Source: Burkholderia sp. (GTDB lineage Bacteria > Pseudomonadota > Gammaproteobacteria > Burkholderiales > Burkholderiaceae). From it: DNA of 14,181 bases. A program made the translations under genes and the position numbers. Location: positions 1 to 14,181 of the forward strand of contig JAQGMD010000272.1 of assembly GCA_028292565.1 (NCBI GenBank), written 5' to 3'. This document shows positions 1 through 7,776 of the stretch, one piece after another. Below the pieces are notes generated by a model. That model worked only from the letters and a program-made list of their open reading frames with translations. It was not told where the DNA came from and ran no database searches. Each line of letters begins with the position of its first letter. Within the stretch, counting starts at the first letter, position 1.

Positions 1-352
1 CGGCGAGCACCATCTTGAAGCCGTTGTAGTCGGGGGGATTATGGCTGCCGGTCACCATGATGCCGGACTGCGTATCGAGCACCTGGGTGCCGAAGTACAG
101 CACCGGCGTGGCGACCACGCCGAGGTCTATCACATCGACACCGGTGGACTGCAAACCGGCCGCCAGCGCCGCTGTCAGTTCCGGACCCGACAAACGTCCG
201 TCGCGGCCGATGACGACTAACTGTTGGCCCTTCGCGCGCGCGGCCGAGCCGAATGCCTGGCCGATTTGTTTTGCGACCGACGCATCCAGCGTCTTGCCGA
301 TGATGCCCCGGATATCGTAGGCCTTGAATATACTTTGGGAGAGAGTCAGCAC
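1..352 (-). CDS. manB: Phosphomannomutase/phosphoglucomutase, N-terminal part (runs off left edge)
   Basis: This is the N-terminal 117 residues of an alpha-D-phosphohexomutase, which interconverts hexose 6- and 1-phosphates to feed GDP-mannose or UDP-glucose synthesis. The reading frame shows the family start (IFKAYDIRGIIGKTLD, residues 8-23), the GRDGRLSG segment (49-56) and the active-site loop MVTGSHNPPDYNG (99-111), whose Ser103 should be the phosphorylated serine. The match is to the AlgC/ManB (bifunctional PMM/PGM) branch. No ATG lies in frame upstream before position 400, so the GTG at 352-350 is taken as the start; there is no good Shine-Dalgarno sequence. The gene follows wzc by 113 bases on the same strand, so it probably belongs to the same exopolysaccharide unit. 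The rest of the protein lies beyond base 1. Identification is secure; the exact start and the choice of gene name are less so. Confidence 0.92.
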   Translation of the reverse strand, partial: MLTLSQSIFKAYDIRGIIGKTLDASVAKQIGQAFGSAARAKGQQLVVIGRDGRLSGPELTAALAAGLQSTGVDVIDLGVVATPVLYFGTQVLDTQSGIMVTGSHNPPDYNGFKMVLA

Positions 353-405
353 GTTAGGTTGATATGTTTTTTGAAACAACCGGAGTTGAAATTATTGTCT
401 TCAGG

Positions 406-442
406 AGGAACAATCCCGGGCGATCGGCCCGGGATTGTTCCT
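406..442 (-). terminator. Perfect 16-bp hairpin between wzc and the mutase gene, without a U-tract
   Basis: Bases 406-421 and 427-442 are perfectly complementary, giving a 16-bp stem with a 5-nt loop (gatcg). It begins 24 bases downstream of the wzc stop and ends 54 bases before the mutase start. Neither strand has a T-run directly after it, so it is not a classical intrinsic terminator. It could terminate weakly, protect the 3' end of the wza-wzc message, or attenuate expression of the mutase gene. The structure is seen; the role is inferred. Confidence 0.5.
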
Positions 443-465
443 GTCGTCTCACGCCACCAACTCGT

Positions 466-2727
466 CTAGCGCAGTTCCGGCGAAGCACCTAGCAGCGGAT
501 AGTCGGCATGCTGGTTGCGATTGCGTCCGTAGGTATAGCCGTAGCCATAGCGGCCCGGGCGCATTTTCAGGTCGTTGAACAACACGCCCTTGGCTTCCAG
601 GCCAGCCTGACGCAGACGCTTCATCGACTCGCTGATCTCGCCCGGCGTGGTCACGCCCGCACGGGTCATGATGTAGATCGCACCTGCATGGGCGCCGATG
701 ATCATCGTATCGGCGACCGCCAGGATCGGTGTCGCATCGACCAGCACCAGGTCATACCGCGCCGACATCTGTTGCAGGATGGCGCCGAAGTCCGGGCGCA
801 GCAGCAATTCGGCGGGGTTCGGAGGCAAGGTGCCCGTCGAGATGAAATCCATGTTCGGGATGACACCGTGATGGATCACCTGGTCGACAGTGCGCGCACC
901 GGCGATCGCATCGGACAAGCCGTCCTGCCGGCCAAAGCCGAAGTACAAGTGCAGGAGGCCGTTACGCAGGTCGGAGTCGATCAGCAAGACCTTCTTGCCG
1001 GTGGCCGCCATGATCGCAGCAAGGTTGGCCGAGACGAAGGACTTGCCCAGCCCCGGCGTGGCGCCACTGATAACCACGATGTTGTTTTTGAACTGTGGCA
1101 GCGAGAACTGCAGCGCGGTGCGGAAGTTGCGCAGGCTCTCGATCGCCGCATCGGTCGATGACACGCTCGCCAGCAATGGCACCTTCTGGTGACGCGAGTG
1201 CACCTGCTCGTACAACTCCTTCTGCTTCTTGCTGTGCGGGATGGTTGCAAACACCGGCAAACCCGAAACGCTTTCGACCTGATCCGGACTGTCGACACGG
1301 CCGTAGAACGATTTCCTGAAGAACGCAAGCAGCACACCGAGAAACAGTCCGCCCAGCGCGGCAAGCGCGAGGATCACAGGACGGTTCGGCTTGACCGGTC
1401 TTTCAGGCAGCATAGGCGCGTCAACCAGGCGCACATTGCTGACCTTGCCGACCGATGCCAGCCTCAACTGGTGGGCTGTATTCAGCAATGATGTGTACAG
1501 GTCGGTATTGACCTTCACTTCACGCTGCAGGCGCAACAGGTTTTGCTCGACGATCGGCAGCGACTTGATGTGGGAATTCATGGCCTCGATCTGGCCATTG
1601 ATTTCCTTCAGCTGGCTGTCGACGCCCTGCACCACCGGATGGTCCGGCATGAAACGGGCTAACGCTTCGATCCGCTTCTGCTGCAACTCCATCTTCCGCA
1701 GCTTGGCGGCGGAGGATTGCTGCAGGCTCAGCTTCGATTCCTCGCCCAGGTCGATGGTGCCGTTGGTATTGCGGAATGCGTTGTATTTGGCCTCAGCCTG
1801 TTCCAGCTGTACCTTGATCTCGGGCAGTTGCTTGTTCAGGTAAGCCAGCGACTTCTCGGCTTCTTCCGACTTGCGCGAAGCATTCTGCTTCACGTATTCC
1901 TTGCCGATTTCATTGAGCACGGCGTGGATCATGTGCGGGTCCGAACCCTGCAGCGTGACGCCGATGACGCCCGACTGCTTGCCGCCCTGTTCGGCGACGC
2001 TCATCGATTTCTGGATGCTTTCGATGGTGCCGAGGCGTGAACCGCGTGTCAAAAAGAATTGCGCACCCGGTTTGCCGTTCAGCTGGTCGACACGCAGTTC
2101 AATATTACCCTTCGGCGTCTCGAACGCCAGCGGTGAACCGACCTTGCCTTTCAGTTCCAGGTTCTCATCTTTCTGGTTCAGGCGGAACTGGCCAACGCTC
2201 TCGACCGTGAGAACGAACTCCTTGTTCTGCAGCGACTCGGGAACATTGAACACGCCTACATCAACCTTTTCCGCACCCCATGCCCAGCCGCCGAAACCGA
2301 ACAGGCCCGGCTCTGAGACTTTGGTGTTGTGGCTGGCCAGCCAGGATCCGATGACAGGGAAATATTTCGGCTGTGAGTGGATGTACAGTCGCAGGTTATC
2401 GGTTGCACGCGAAACCACCATGCGTGAATTGACGAGCTGCATTTCCGACAGCGCAGAGGTTTTGACCTCGAACATCGAATTGAGGTCACCGATGATGTTC
2501 TTCGATTCCCTCGTGCCCTCTTCCTCGACATGGATCAGCATGTTAGCTTCATACACCGGGGTGGCAAGGAATGCATAGCTTGCCCCGAACAGGGTGACGA
2601 TGAAGGCGATGGTGGCAATCAGCCAACGATTGTCCCAGAGGACATCGAAGTAGGTCGCCAACTCCGGCTCATCCGGAACCGGCGGGGCAGCGGGCCCTGT
2701 CAACTGGGGTATGGAATGATTGATCAT
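466..2727 (-). CDS. wzc: Wzc-type polysaccharide co-polymerase with BY-kinase domain
   Basis: The 753-aa inner-membrane protein governs chain length and export of exopolysaccharide and is a bacterial tyrosine autokinase. A short cytoplasmic N-terminus leads to TM1 (about 35-55). The periplasmic Wzz/GNVR region follows, with coiled-coil-rich helices around 285-420. A proline-rich LPERPVKPNRP segment (about 440-450) and TM2 (about 451-470) precede the cytoplasmic kinase. That domain has Walker A GATPGLGKS (555-563, Lys562), Walker A' VLLIDSDLR (580-588, Asp584 and Asp586) and Walker B LVLVDATP (660-667, Asp664). The C-terminal tail has a tyrosine cluster at 727, 729, 731 and 733 plus Tyr743, the expected autophosphorylation sites. 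Length and order are normal for the fused proteobacterial type. It lies 144 bases downstream of wza. The ATG at 2727 has no clear Shine-Dalgarno sequence, but the N-terminus fits the family. Confidence 0.95.
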   Translation of the reverse strand: MINHSIPQLTGPAAPPVPDEPELATYFDVLWDNRWLIATIAFIVTLFGASYAFLATPVYEANMLIHVEEEGTRESKNIIGDLNSMFEVKTSALSEMQLVNSRMVVSRATDNLRLYIHSQPKYFPVIGSWLASHNTKVSEPGLFGFGGWAWGAEKVDVGVFNVPESLQNKEFVLTVESVGQFRLNQKDENLELKGKVGSPLAFETPKGNIELRVDQLNGKPGAQFFLTRGSRLGTIESIQKSMSVAEQGGKQSGVIGVTLQGSDPHMIHAVLNEIGKEYVKQNASRKSEEAEKSLAYLNKQLPEIKVQLEQAEAKYNAFRNTNGTIDLGEESKLSLQQSSAAKLRKMELQQKRIEALARFMPDHPVVQGVDSQLKEINGQIEAMNSHIKSLPIVEQNLLRLQREVKVNTDLYTSLLNTAHQLRLASVGKVSNVRLVDAPMLPERPVKPNRPVILALAALGGLFLGVLLAFFRKSFYGRVDSPDQVESVSGLPVFATIPHSKKQKELYEQVHSRHQKVPLLASVSSTDAAIESLRNFRTALQFSLPQFKNNIVVISGATPGLGKSFVSANLAAIMAATGKKVLLIDSDLRNGLLHLYFGFGRQDGLSDAIAGARTVDQVIHHGVIPNMDFISTGTLPPNPAELLLRPDFGAILQQMSARYDLVLVDATPILAVADTMIIGAHAGAIYIMTRAGVTTPGEISESMKRLRQAGLEAKGVLFNDLKMRPGRYGYGYTYGRNRNQHADYPLLGASPELR

Positions 2728-2871
2728 AGGTTTATTTGCTTGTGGTTAGTACATACATATATTTCAACTCTGCATCCGCGGTTATCCGTGGAGCGGCCCC
2801 TGGCTTGTTTTTATTGGGGGGCTATCGCAGATGCAGTCAGCGCGCGACGTGAGACCGTCAGCGCACCCCCT

Positions 2872-4038
2872 TTACCTCGGTGGAGCCATCGGTGAGACCG
2901 CTCCCACGGCTCCGGACAACGCGCTCGGCAGAATCAGGCTGATCGCACGGTGCCAGTTCGCCAGTGGCGTCGCGGCGACATACACGACGTCCTTGGGATT
3001 GAGCTCAAAGCCCTCGGCCATGGCCAGCGCGCCCGGCTGCCGTCCATCCAGCTGATAAACAACCTGGTCGGACCCGTTCTTGCGAACGACATAGATCTGG
3101 CTGCCGTCGCCGCTCAACGGGTTGACGCCGCCCGACTCGCCCAGCGCTTCATTGAGCGTCAGGCGTCCGTTATACATAGGCAGCGCCCGCGGACTAACCA
3201 CTTCACCCGACACGAACACTTTGCTTTCGTCGCGTGAACGAACGCGAACCACGTCTCCGTCTGCCAGCAGGATGTTGGCGGGGTTGACGCCACGCTGCAC
3301 CAGCTGCGGCATGTTGATTGCGTAATTGGTGCCGCCCCGGTTGACCACCACCTGGCTCTGGTCGCCGGTCGGCAGTACGCCGCCGGCACGGTTGATCGCT
3401 TCAACCAGGGTCATCGGAATATCGTTGATCGCCTGCAGGCCCGGGTTCTTCACTTCGCCGTCGACATAGACGCGCTTGCTGCGGTAGGCCTGCACGCGTA
3501 AGGTCACCTTCGGTTGCCTGATGTACTTTGCCAGCTTGCCTGCCAACTGTGTGCGCGCCTGCTCTTCGGTCAGGCCGGCAACCTTGAGCGGACCGGCATA
3601 CGGAAACTGGATCGTGCCGTCATGATCCACCGGGAAGCCGGCAGGCGGTTGGATGGCGGCGGCGACGTCTGCGCCCGCGGCGCCAGGACCCGCAATGCCG
3701 GTCGCGGCATTTGTCAGCTCCGGGTGATCCCAGACCACGATCGACAGCACATCTCCGGCGTCGATTTTGTATGACGTCGCCTTGCTAAGCAGCTTGCTGA
3801 TATCCTGGCTCGTCAGCTTCTCGCGGAGTTCCCTTTCCGACTTCACCAGCGTCGGCGTGATCGGCTTCAGTACCGCGTTGCCCGCGTCGCTGCTTGCTGC
3901 AGCGCTGGAACCGGAAGTCTGGTAGGCATTACCCGGGTTGAAATTGAGGCCGGGGGCGGCGGATTGACATGCGGCCAGCCATGGCAACACTACCACCACA
4001 CTCCATTTTTTAAGAGACGCTTTGGAATAGAGGCGCAT
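2872..4038 (-). CDS. wza: Wza-type polysaccharide export lipoprotein
   Basis: The product is an outer-membrane polysaccharide export lipoprotein of about 388 aa that would form the periplasm-spanning exit channel with Wzc. The start is placed at 4038 because GGAG (4049-4046) sits seven bases upstream and the resulting N-terminus is a lipoprotein signal: two lysines, a hydrophobic VVVVLPWLAA stretch and the lipobox LAAC (Cys24). The frame stays open to 4200, but that extension lacks a signal sequence at its start. A Ser/Ala-rich linker precedes the Poly_export domain (about 88-182, beginning YKIDAGDVLSIVVWDHPEL). Two SLBB-type domains follow (about 187-265 with RVYVDGEVKNPG, and 271-345 with KVFVSGEVVSPR). 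The C-terminal region contains a hydrophobic, Trp-containing stretch where Wza has its membrane-crossing helix. It is first in the unit wza-wzc-mutase. Confidence 0.94.
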   Translation of the reverse strand: MRLYSKASLKKWSVVVVLPWLAACQSAAPGLNFNPGNAYQTSGSSAAASSDAGNAVLKPITPTLVKSERELREKLTSQDISKLLSKATSYKIDAGDVLSIVVWDHPELTNAATGIAGPGAAGADVAAAIQPPAGFPVDHDGTIQFPYAGPLKVAGLTEEQARTQLAGKLAKYIRQPKVTLRVQAYRSKRVYVDGEVKNPGLQAINDIPMTLVEAINRAGGVLPTGDQSQVVVNRGGTNYAINMPQLVQRGVNPANILLADGDVVRVRSRDESKVFVSGEVVSPRALPMYNGRLTLNEALGESGGVNPLSGDGSQIYVVRKNGSDQVVYQLDGRQPGALAMAEGFELNPKDVVYVAATPLANWHRAISLILPSALSGAVGAVSPMAPPR

Positions 4039-4067
4039 ACGATTACTCCACTTGATTAGGTACAACC

Positions 4068-4082
4068 TGCCATGACATGGCA
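4068..4082. promoter_or_regulatory. 15-base palindrome in the wza leader
   Basis: TGCCATG-A-CATGGCA is a perfect dyad around one central base, centred 37 bases upstream of the wza start codon. With a one-base centre it cannot fold as a full hairpin in RNA (at most five pairs), which favours a protein-binding operator. Function is inferred only from symmetry and position. Confidence 0.35.
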
Positions 4083-4241
4083 ATTGCGGTGTTGAAAGAC
4101 CCTCGTTTCGAGAGATAAGCAGCATGGCGATGCAGACATTTTTTGCGGACCATTTGTTGTATCGCCTTAAACGTTTCGTTGCCTGTCGACTACTGGTCAC
4201 TTATCCGAACTACAACTCTACGTAACCCCTTCTACCCTGTT

Positions 4242-4255
4242 TTGACACGTATCAA
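4242..4255. promoter_or_regulatory. Near-palindromic TTGAcACGTaTCAA site upstream of wza
   Basis: The 14-mer TTGACACGTATCAA matches its reverse complement at 12 of 14 positions. It lies about 205 bases upstream of the wza start. It contains TTGACA on the plus strand and TTGATA on the minus strand, so it may overlap a -35 element, but no convincing -10 accompanies either. Candidate operator only. Confidence 0.3.
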
Positions 4256-4353
4256 CTTGGAACAAAATAGGACTTCCACGTACTAAGGGGCGTTGCACAG
4301 CCAGTACACACGCCGCTTTCCGCCTTGCGCGAACGCGAGAACAGATTCGGGAG

Positions 4354-4371
4354 TGTGACTAACAGTTCACA
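4354..4371. promoter_or_regulatory. TGTGA-N8-TCACA dyad upstream of wza
   Basis: TGTGA and TCACA half-sites, the same words as the CRP-family consensus, face each other across 8 bases instead of the usual 6. The site lies about 320 bases upstream of the wza start. The inner ACT/AGT also pair, so it could alternatively be a bulged hairpin. CRP-family binding is a guess, weakened by the non-standard spacing. Confidence 0.25.
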
Positions 4372-4468
4372 TCCGAGAAGAAAGATATGCTGAAACACGA
4401 CACACTTCCTTGCGTAAAAGCATGCGTCGGGTCGGCAACATTTAAGGAAAATTAAGCTCGGGGGCGTA

Positions 4469-4490
4469 CCGCGCGCCGGACGGCGCGCGG
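4469..4490 (-). terminator. GC-rich hairpin after the permease gene
   Basis: CCGCGCGCC and GGCGCGCGG form a perfect 9-bp stem around a GGAC loop, 11 bases past the permease stop codon on the minus strand. A T-rich stretch (TTAATTTT) follows only about 16 bases later in that direction, so it is a plausible but imperfect intrinsic terminator. Confidence 0.55.
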
Positions 4491-4500
4491 GGAAGGAAAA

Positions 4501-7008
4501 TCATGCTTCGCGCAAAGTTTGCAGGGGCGGTTTGTTCAGCACATTGCGCAGTCCGACCGCGCCGCCGATGAAAGCGCAAACCGCGCCGACGAACAGTCCG
4601 GCCAGCCACACCAGTGGTGTGAACGACCATTCGAAATTGAAAACATACCGGGCTAACGCCCAGCCGACCGCTGCGGCGCCGGTCGCGGCAAGGATTCCCG
4701 ACAGTCCGCCGACCAGCGCGAATTCGATCCATTGCGCCTGCGACAGTTGCTTGCGCGTCGCACCCAGCGCGCGCAACAGGCCTGCTTCGCGCATGCGCTC
4801 GTCCTGCGAACCGACCAACGCCGCATACAGCACCAGGATGCCCGACGCCAGCGTGAACAGGAACAGGAACTCCACCGCAACCACGACCTGGTCGAGCACG
4901 TTCTGCACTTGCCGGATCATGCTGCCGACATCGACTACGGTCAGGTTAGGGAAATCGCGCGTCAGCTGATGGGCGAATGCGGCCTTCGATTCGGGCAGGT
5001 GGAACGCCGTAATCCAGGTTTGCGGCATCTGCTCCACTGCTACCGGATTGAGGATGACGAAGAAATTCACCCGCATCGAACCCCACTCCAGCTTGCGCAG
5101 GCTGGTCACCTTGGCATCTACCGGCTGCCCCGCAATATCGAACCGCAGCTTGTCGCCAAGCTTCAGCTTCAGGGTTTTGGCCAGCCCCTCCTCGACCGAT
5201 GCTTCGGGCACGGTACTACCCTTTCCGTACCAACTGCCGGCGACAATGCGGTTCTGCGGCGGCACCTCGGTCATCGTGGAAAGATTGAATTCGCGATCCA
5301 CCAGCCGCTTGGCGCGGTCTTCAATATAGGTGGTTGCGGTGATCGGCGTATCGTTCACCTGGATCAGGCGGCCGCGTATCATCGGGTATAGCATCGGCTT
5401 GCCGTTGCTGTTGCCGGCGAGGCGCGCTTCGATCTCCGCCTTCTGATCAGATTGGATATTGATGACGAAGCGATTGGGCGCATCGGGGGGCGTCGACTCG
5501 CGCCACGCATTGATGAGGTCGCCACGAACCACCGTCAACAGCAGCAAGGCCATCAGGCCCAACGACAGAGCGACGATTTGTACGACGGAGGCGCCGGAGC
5601 GTCGCTGCAATGCAGTCACCGCAAAACGCCAGCCGGGATGCGCAATGGCGCCGCGCAACGGACGCAATGCCCTGAGAGCGGCCCATCCAACTGCGGCGAA
5701 AACCGCAAACCCACCGAGAAACCCGGCGGCTGTCAACAGGCCCAGCGTCGGATTTCCCGCCTGCCACAGCAACAACGCGATAAAGGCCAGCAAACCGAGG
5801 CCATAGGTCGCCACTGTCATCGGCTGGGGCGGATCCTGCTCACGCCGGATCACGCGGTTATGCGGCACATTGCGCAACTGCAGGACTGGCGGTATCGCAA
5901 AGCCGATCAGCAACAGCAGTCCGGTCGCCACGCCCTGCAATGCGGGCAGGAAGGTCGCTGGCGGCAATTCATTGGTCACCAGGCTACCCAGCCAGTTGAG
6001 CAGCACGAAATGCGCAGCGAAGCCGAACAGTACGCCGAGCAGGCTGCCCACCAATCCAACAACGGAAAACTCGATCAGGTACAGCGAGGTCACCTGGTTT
6101 TGCGTGAGGCCAAGGCAACGCATCATCGCGCAGGCATCGATATGTCGCAGCATGAACCGGCGCGCCGCCATCGCTACCGCCACTGCGGCAAGCATTGCTG
6201 ACATCAATCCCACCAGCGATAAAAATTGCTCGGCGCGGTCGAGGGTGGCCCGCATTTCCGGACGCCCTGATTCGAGGGACTCAAGGCGCACCCCCTTGAC
6301 GTTGTTGCGCTCGATCTCGGCCTGCACCCATTTCTGGAAGACGCTGATCCGGTCGGGCTCACCCGCCACCAGCATTCGATAGGTCACGCGCGATCCGGCC
6401 TGGATCAGGTTGGTCGAAGGCAGGTCGGACAGGGGCAGCATCACGCGCGGCGCAAAATTCATGAACGAAGCGCCGCGATCCGGTTCGACCGCGATCAGTC
6501 TGTCGATCCTGAAACTCCGGTCGCCGAGGCCGATGCTGGCGCCCATGGGAACGTTCAAAGCCGACAAAACATTCGCATCGACCCATACCGTCCCCGGTGC
6601 GGGAACCTCACGCGTTTCGGCGTCCTTGCCACCAGGCGATGCCACGACTTTCAGGCTCCCACGCAATGGATAGCCCGGCGACACGGCCTTGATCGACGCC
6701 AGTTGCGACACCGCTTTTTCGCCCTCGCCCGCGACCGCCATGCTCGGGAACGCAACGGTGTCGGCCAGTTTCAGTCCACGCCTGGCTGCTTCTGCCCGCC
6801 ATGCGGCGTTGACGGGTTGATCCGCGTTGATCACGAGGTCAGCGCCTAGCAACTGGTTCGCATCGCGATTGAGCGCCGCTCGCATGCGGTCAACAAAGAA
6901 ACCTACCGAGGAAAGGGCCGCGACGGCGACGATCAGCGCAACGAGCAGGAACCGTAGTTCGCCCGCGCGCCAGTCGCGCCGGGTCATGAGTAGCGATTGA
7001 ATAAACAT
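4501..7008 (-). CDS. YbbP-type ABC transporter permease (two FtsX domains)
   Basis: The roughly 835-aa inner-membrane permease has the duplicated MacB/FtsX layout seen in E. coli YbbP. TM1 (about 18-38) follows the cytoplasmic start TRRDWRAGELR. A periplasmic domain comes next, then a first FtsX core with the DACAMMRCLGL loop near residue 290. A run of central TM helices, a second periplasmic domain, and a second FtsX core with REAGLLRALGATRKQ near residue 740 complete it. These loops are where the partner ATPase docks in this family. I place the start at the ATG at 7008 (MFIQSLLMTRRDW). An in-frame TTG at 7035 would add nine residues; neither has a good Shine-Dalgarno sequence. No ATPase gene (ybbA-like) is adjacent, although YbbP works with one. 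In E. coli the locus also includes the lysophospholipase gene tesA, likewise not seen here. Substrate unknown; lipid or lipoprotein handling is inferred from the family. Confidence 0.88.
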   Translation of the reverse strand: MFIQSLLMTRRDWRAGELRFLLVALIVAVAALSSVGFFVDRMRAALNRDANQLLGADLVINADQPVNAAWRAEAARRGLKLADTVAFPSMAVAGEGEKAVSQLASIKAVSPGYPLRGSLKVVASPGGKDAETREVPAPGTVWVDANVLSALNVPMGASIGLGDRSFRIDRLIAVEPDRGASFMNFAPRVMLPLSDLPSTNLIQAGSRVTYRMLVAGEPDRISVFQKWVQAEIERNNVKGVRLESLESGRPEMRATLDRAEQFLSLVGLMSAMLAAVAVAMAARRFMLRHIDACAMMRCLGLTQNQVTSLYLIEFSVVGLVGSLLGVLFGFAAHFVLLNWLGSLVTNELPPATFLPALQGVATGLLLLIGFAIPPVLQLRNVPHNRVIRREQDPPQPMTVATYGLGLLAFIALLLWQAGNPTLGLLTAAGFLGGFAVFAAVGWAALRALRPLRGAIAHPGWRFAVTALQRRSGASVVQIVALSLGLMALLLLTVVRGDLINAWRESTPPDAPNRFVINIQSDQKAEIEARLAGNSNGKPMLYPMIRGRLIQVNDTPITATTYIEDRAKRLVDREFNLSTMTEVPPQNRIVAGSWYGKGSTVPEASVEEGLAKTLKLKLGDKLRFDIAGQPVDAKVTSLRKLEWGSMRVNFFVILNPVAVEQMPQTWITAFHLPESKAAFAHQLTRDFPNLTVVDVGSMIRQVQNVLDQVVVAVEFLFLFTLASGILVLYAALVGSQDERMREAGLLRALGATRKQLSQAQWIEFALVGGLSGILAATGAAAVGWALARYVFNFEWSFTPLVWLAGLFVGAVCAFIGGAVGLRNVLNKPPLQTLREA

Positions 7009-7133
7009 TAACAGCCCGGGAAAAACAGAACTCAAACAGGAGAGCGCGCGAAGGTGACGCCCTCCTTGCGCATGGTGACCGCTATTCTACGCCGTCCTCA
7101 CCCTCGGGCTCTCTCCGAGAAATGGAGCGGGTC

Positions 7134-7718
7134 CTAAGCACTGAGCCTGTGAAAAAGCCATCGCAGGCCGCGCCACAACTTTGGCAGCAACCACAGTGCA
7201 AGGAGGAAGAACGCGGCCAGGAAGGCAAACAACAGCCACGGATGGAAAAATGCCGCCCACAAGGCAGCGACCACCGCCGCGTCTTCCGACAGGGAAGCCG
7301 CCCAGTTGCTGAATGGTTCAGGCGATGTATTGATCAACGCACGGCTGCCTGCCTTGGTCGCATGGGCGCCGGCGGCAAACGTGCCTCCCAGCAGCGCGGC
7401 CAGCGTGCTCCATGCAGGATCCATGTCGCCCAGCGCCGCAGCGCCAAGCACCGCGCCCGCCGGGATGCGTATGAAAGTCTGTATCGCATCCCACAATGAG
7501 TCGAGCCCGGGCACTTTATCGGCGAGGAATTCGACCAGCAACAGCAGTCCGGTCACACCCATTACCCAGGGCGACTCGAGTATTTGCAACGTTGATGGCA
7601 AGTCTATCCATCCATTGCGGCCGAACCAGCCTGCCATGAATAGCGCCATATACAGCCGGATGCCGCTGGCCCACGAAAGGCCGCCGGCCAGTGCGGCTGC
7701 GGAAAGTGTTTCAGACAT
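7134..7718 (-). CDS. DUF4126-like multipass membrane protein
   Basis: This 194-aa protein is almost wholly hydrophobic, with about five membrane segments (roughly 5-30, 50-65, 82-115, 145-165 and 165-190). The pattern fits the DUF4126 family as I remember it: ASGIRLYMALFMAGW near the N-terminus, VEFLADKVPGLDSLWDAIQT in the first third and glycine/alanine-rich helices such as AALLGGTFAAGAHATKAG. No catalytic residues are evident and the family has no established function that I know of. The ATG at 7718 has only a weak GAG upstream. A 21-codon ORF with a strong ribosome-binding site overlaps this start by 8 bases, suggesting translational coupling. The permease gene lies about 125 bases downstream and could be cotranscribed. 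Confidence 0.8.
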   Translation of the reverse strand: MSETLSAAALAGGLSWASGIRLYMALFMAGWFGRNGWIDLPSTLQILESPWVMGVTGLLLLVEFLADKVPGLDSLWDAIQTFIRIPAGAVLGAAALGDMDPAWSTLAALLGGTFAAGAHATKAGSRALINTSPEPFSNWAASLSEDAAVVAALWAAFFHPWLLFAFLAAFFLLALWLLPKLWRGLRWLFHRLSA

Positions 7719-7776
7719 GCGAGTCTCGGTCTAACCAGGCCACACCCAGTACGATCGGCAGCGTGGCGTCTCTCAT
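7711..7776 (-). CDS. Candidate 21-codon leader peptide overlapping the DUF4126 gene
   Basis: An ORF of 21 codons starts at the ATG at 7776 (a second in-frame ATG is at 7779). AGAGGA (7787-7782) lies five bases upstream of the 7776 start. It reads MRDATLPIVLGVAWLDRDSHV and stops at TGA 7713-7711. That stop lies 3 bases past the start codon of the DUF4126 gene, an ATGTCTGA overlap. The ribosome-binding site here is much better than that of the downstream gene, the usual picture for translational coupling or a leader peptide. I recognise no homologue, and a 21-codon ORF can occur by chance. Confidence 0.35.
   Translation of the reverse strand: MRDATLPIVLGVAWLDRDSHV

Larger units (their letters stand above)
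4039..4500. other. 462-base non-coding region upstream of the exopolysaccharide unit
   Basis: Both neighbours are on the minus strand, so this space holds the leader and presumably the promoter of wza plus the 3' end signal of the permease gene. I find no convincing ORF with a ribosome-binding site. It contains three dyad-symmetric sequences (4068-4082, 4242-4255, 4354-4371) and a GC-rich hairpin at 4469-4490. No minus-strand -35/-10 pair stands out, and I could not find a sigma-54 type element. Confidence 0.7.

Noticed and set aside
508..1161. Long plus-strand frame of 217 codons opposite the wzc kinase region
   Set aside because: It lies wholly antisense to a confidently identified gene, has no ribosome-binding site, and is His/Asp/Arg-rich in the way expected of the complement of a GC-rich coding sequence.
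2770..2836. Inverted repeats in the wza-wzc gap (CTGCATC with GATGCAG, and a local 7-bp stem)
   Set aside because: The local stem contains an A-C mismatch on the real transcript strand and the outer arms are short and distant; no terminator or known element is recognisable.
4039..4200. In-frame N-terminal extension of the Wza-type protein
   Set aside because: It would place 54 residues in front of the lipoprotein signal and lacks a ribosome-binding site, whereas the ATG at 4038 has GGAG at proper spacing.
5452..6201. Plus-strand frame of 249 codons opposite the permease
   Set aside because: It is antisense to the FtsX-type gene and very rich in Gln and Arg, the mirror of Leu and Ala codons in membrane segments; no start signal.
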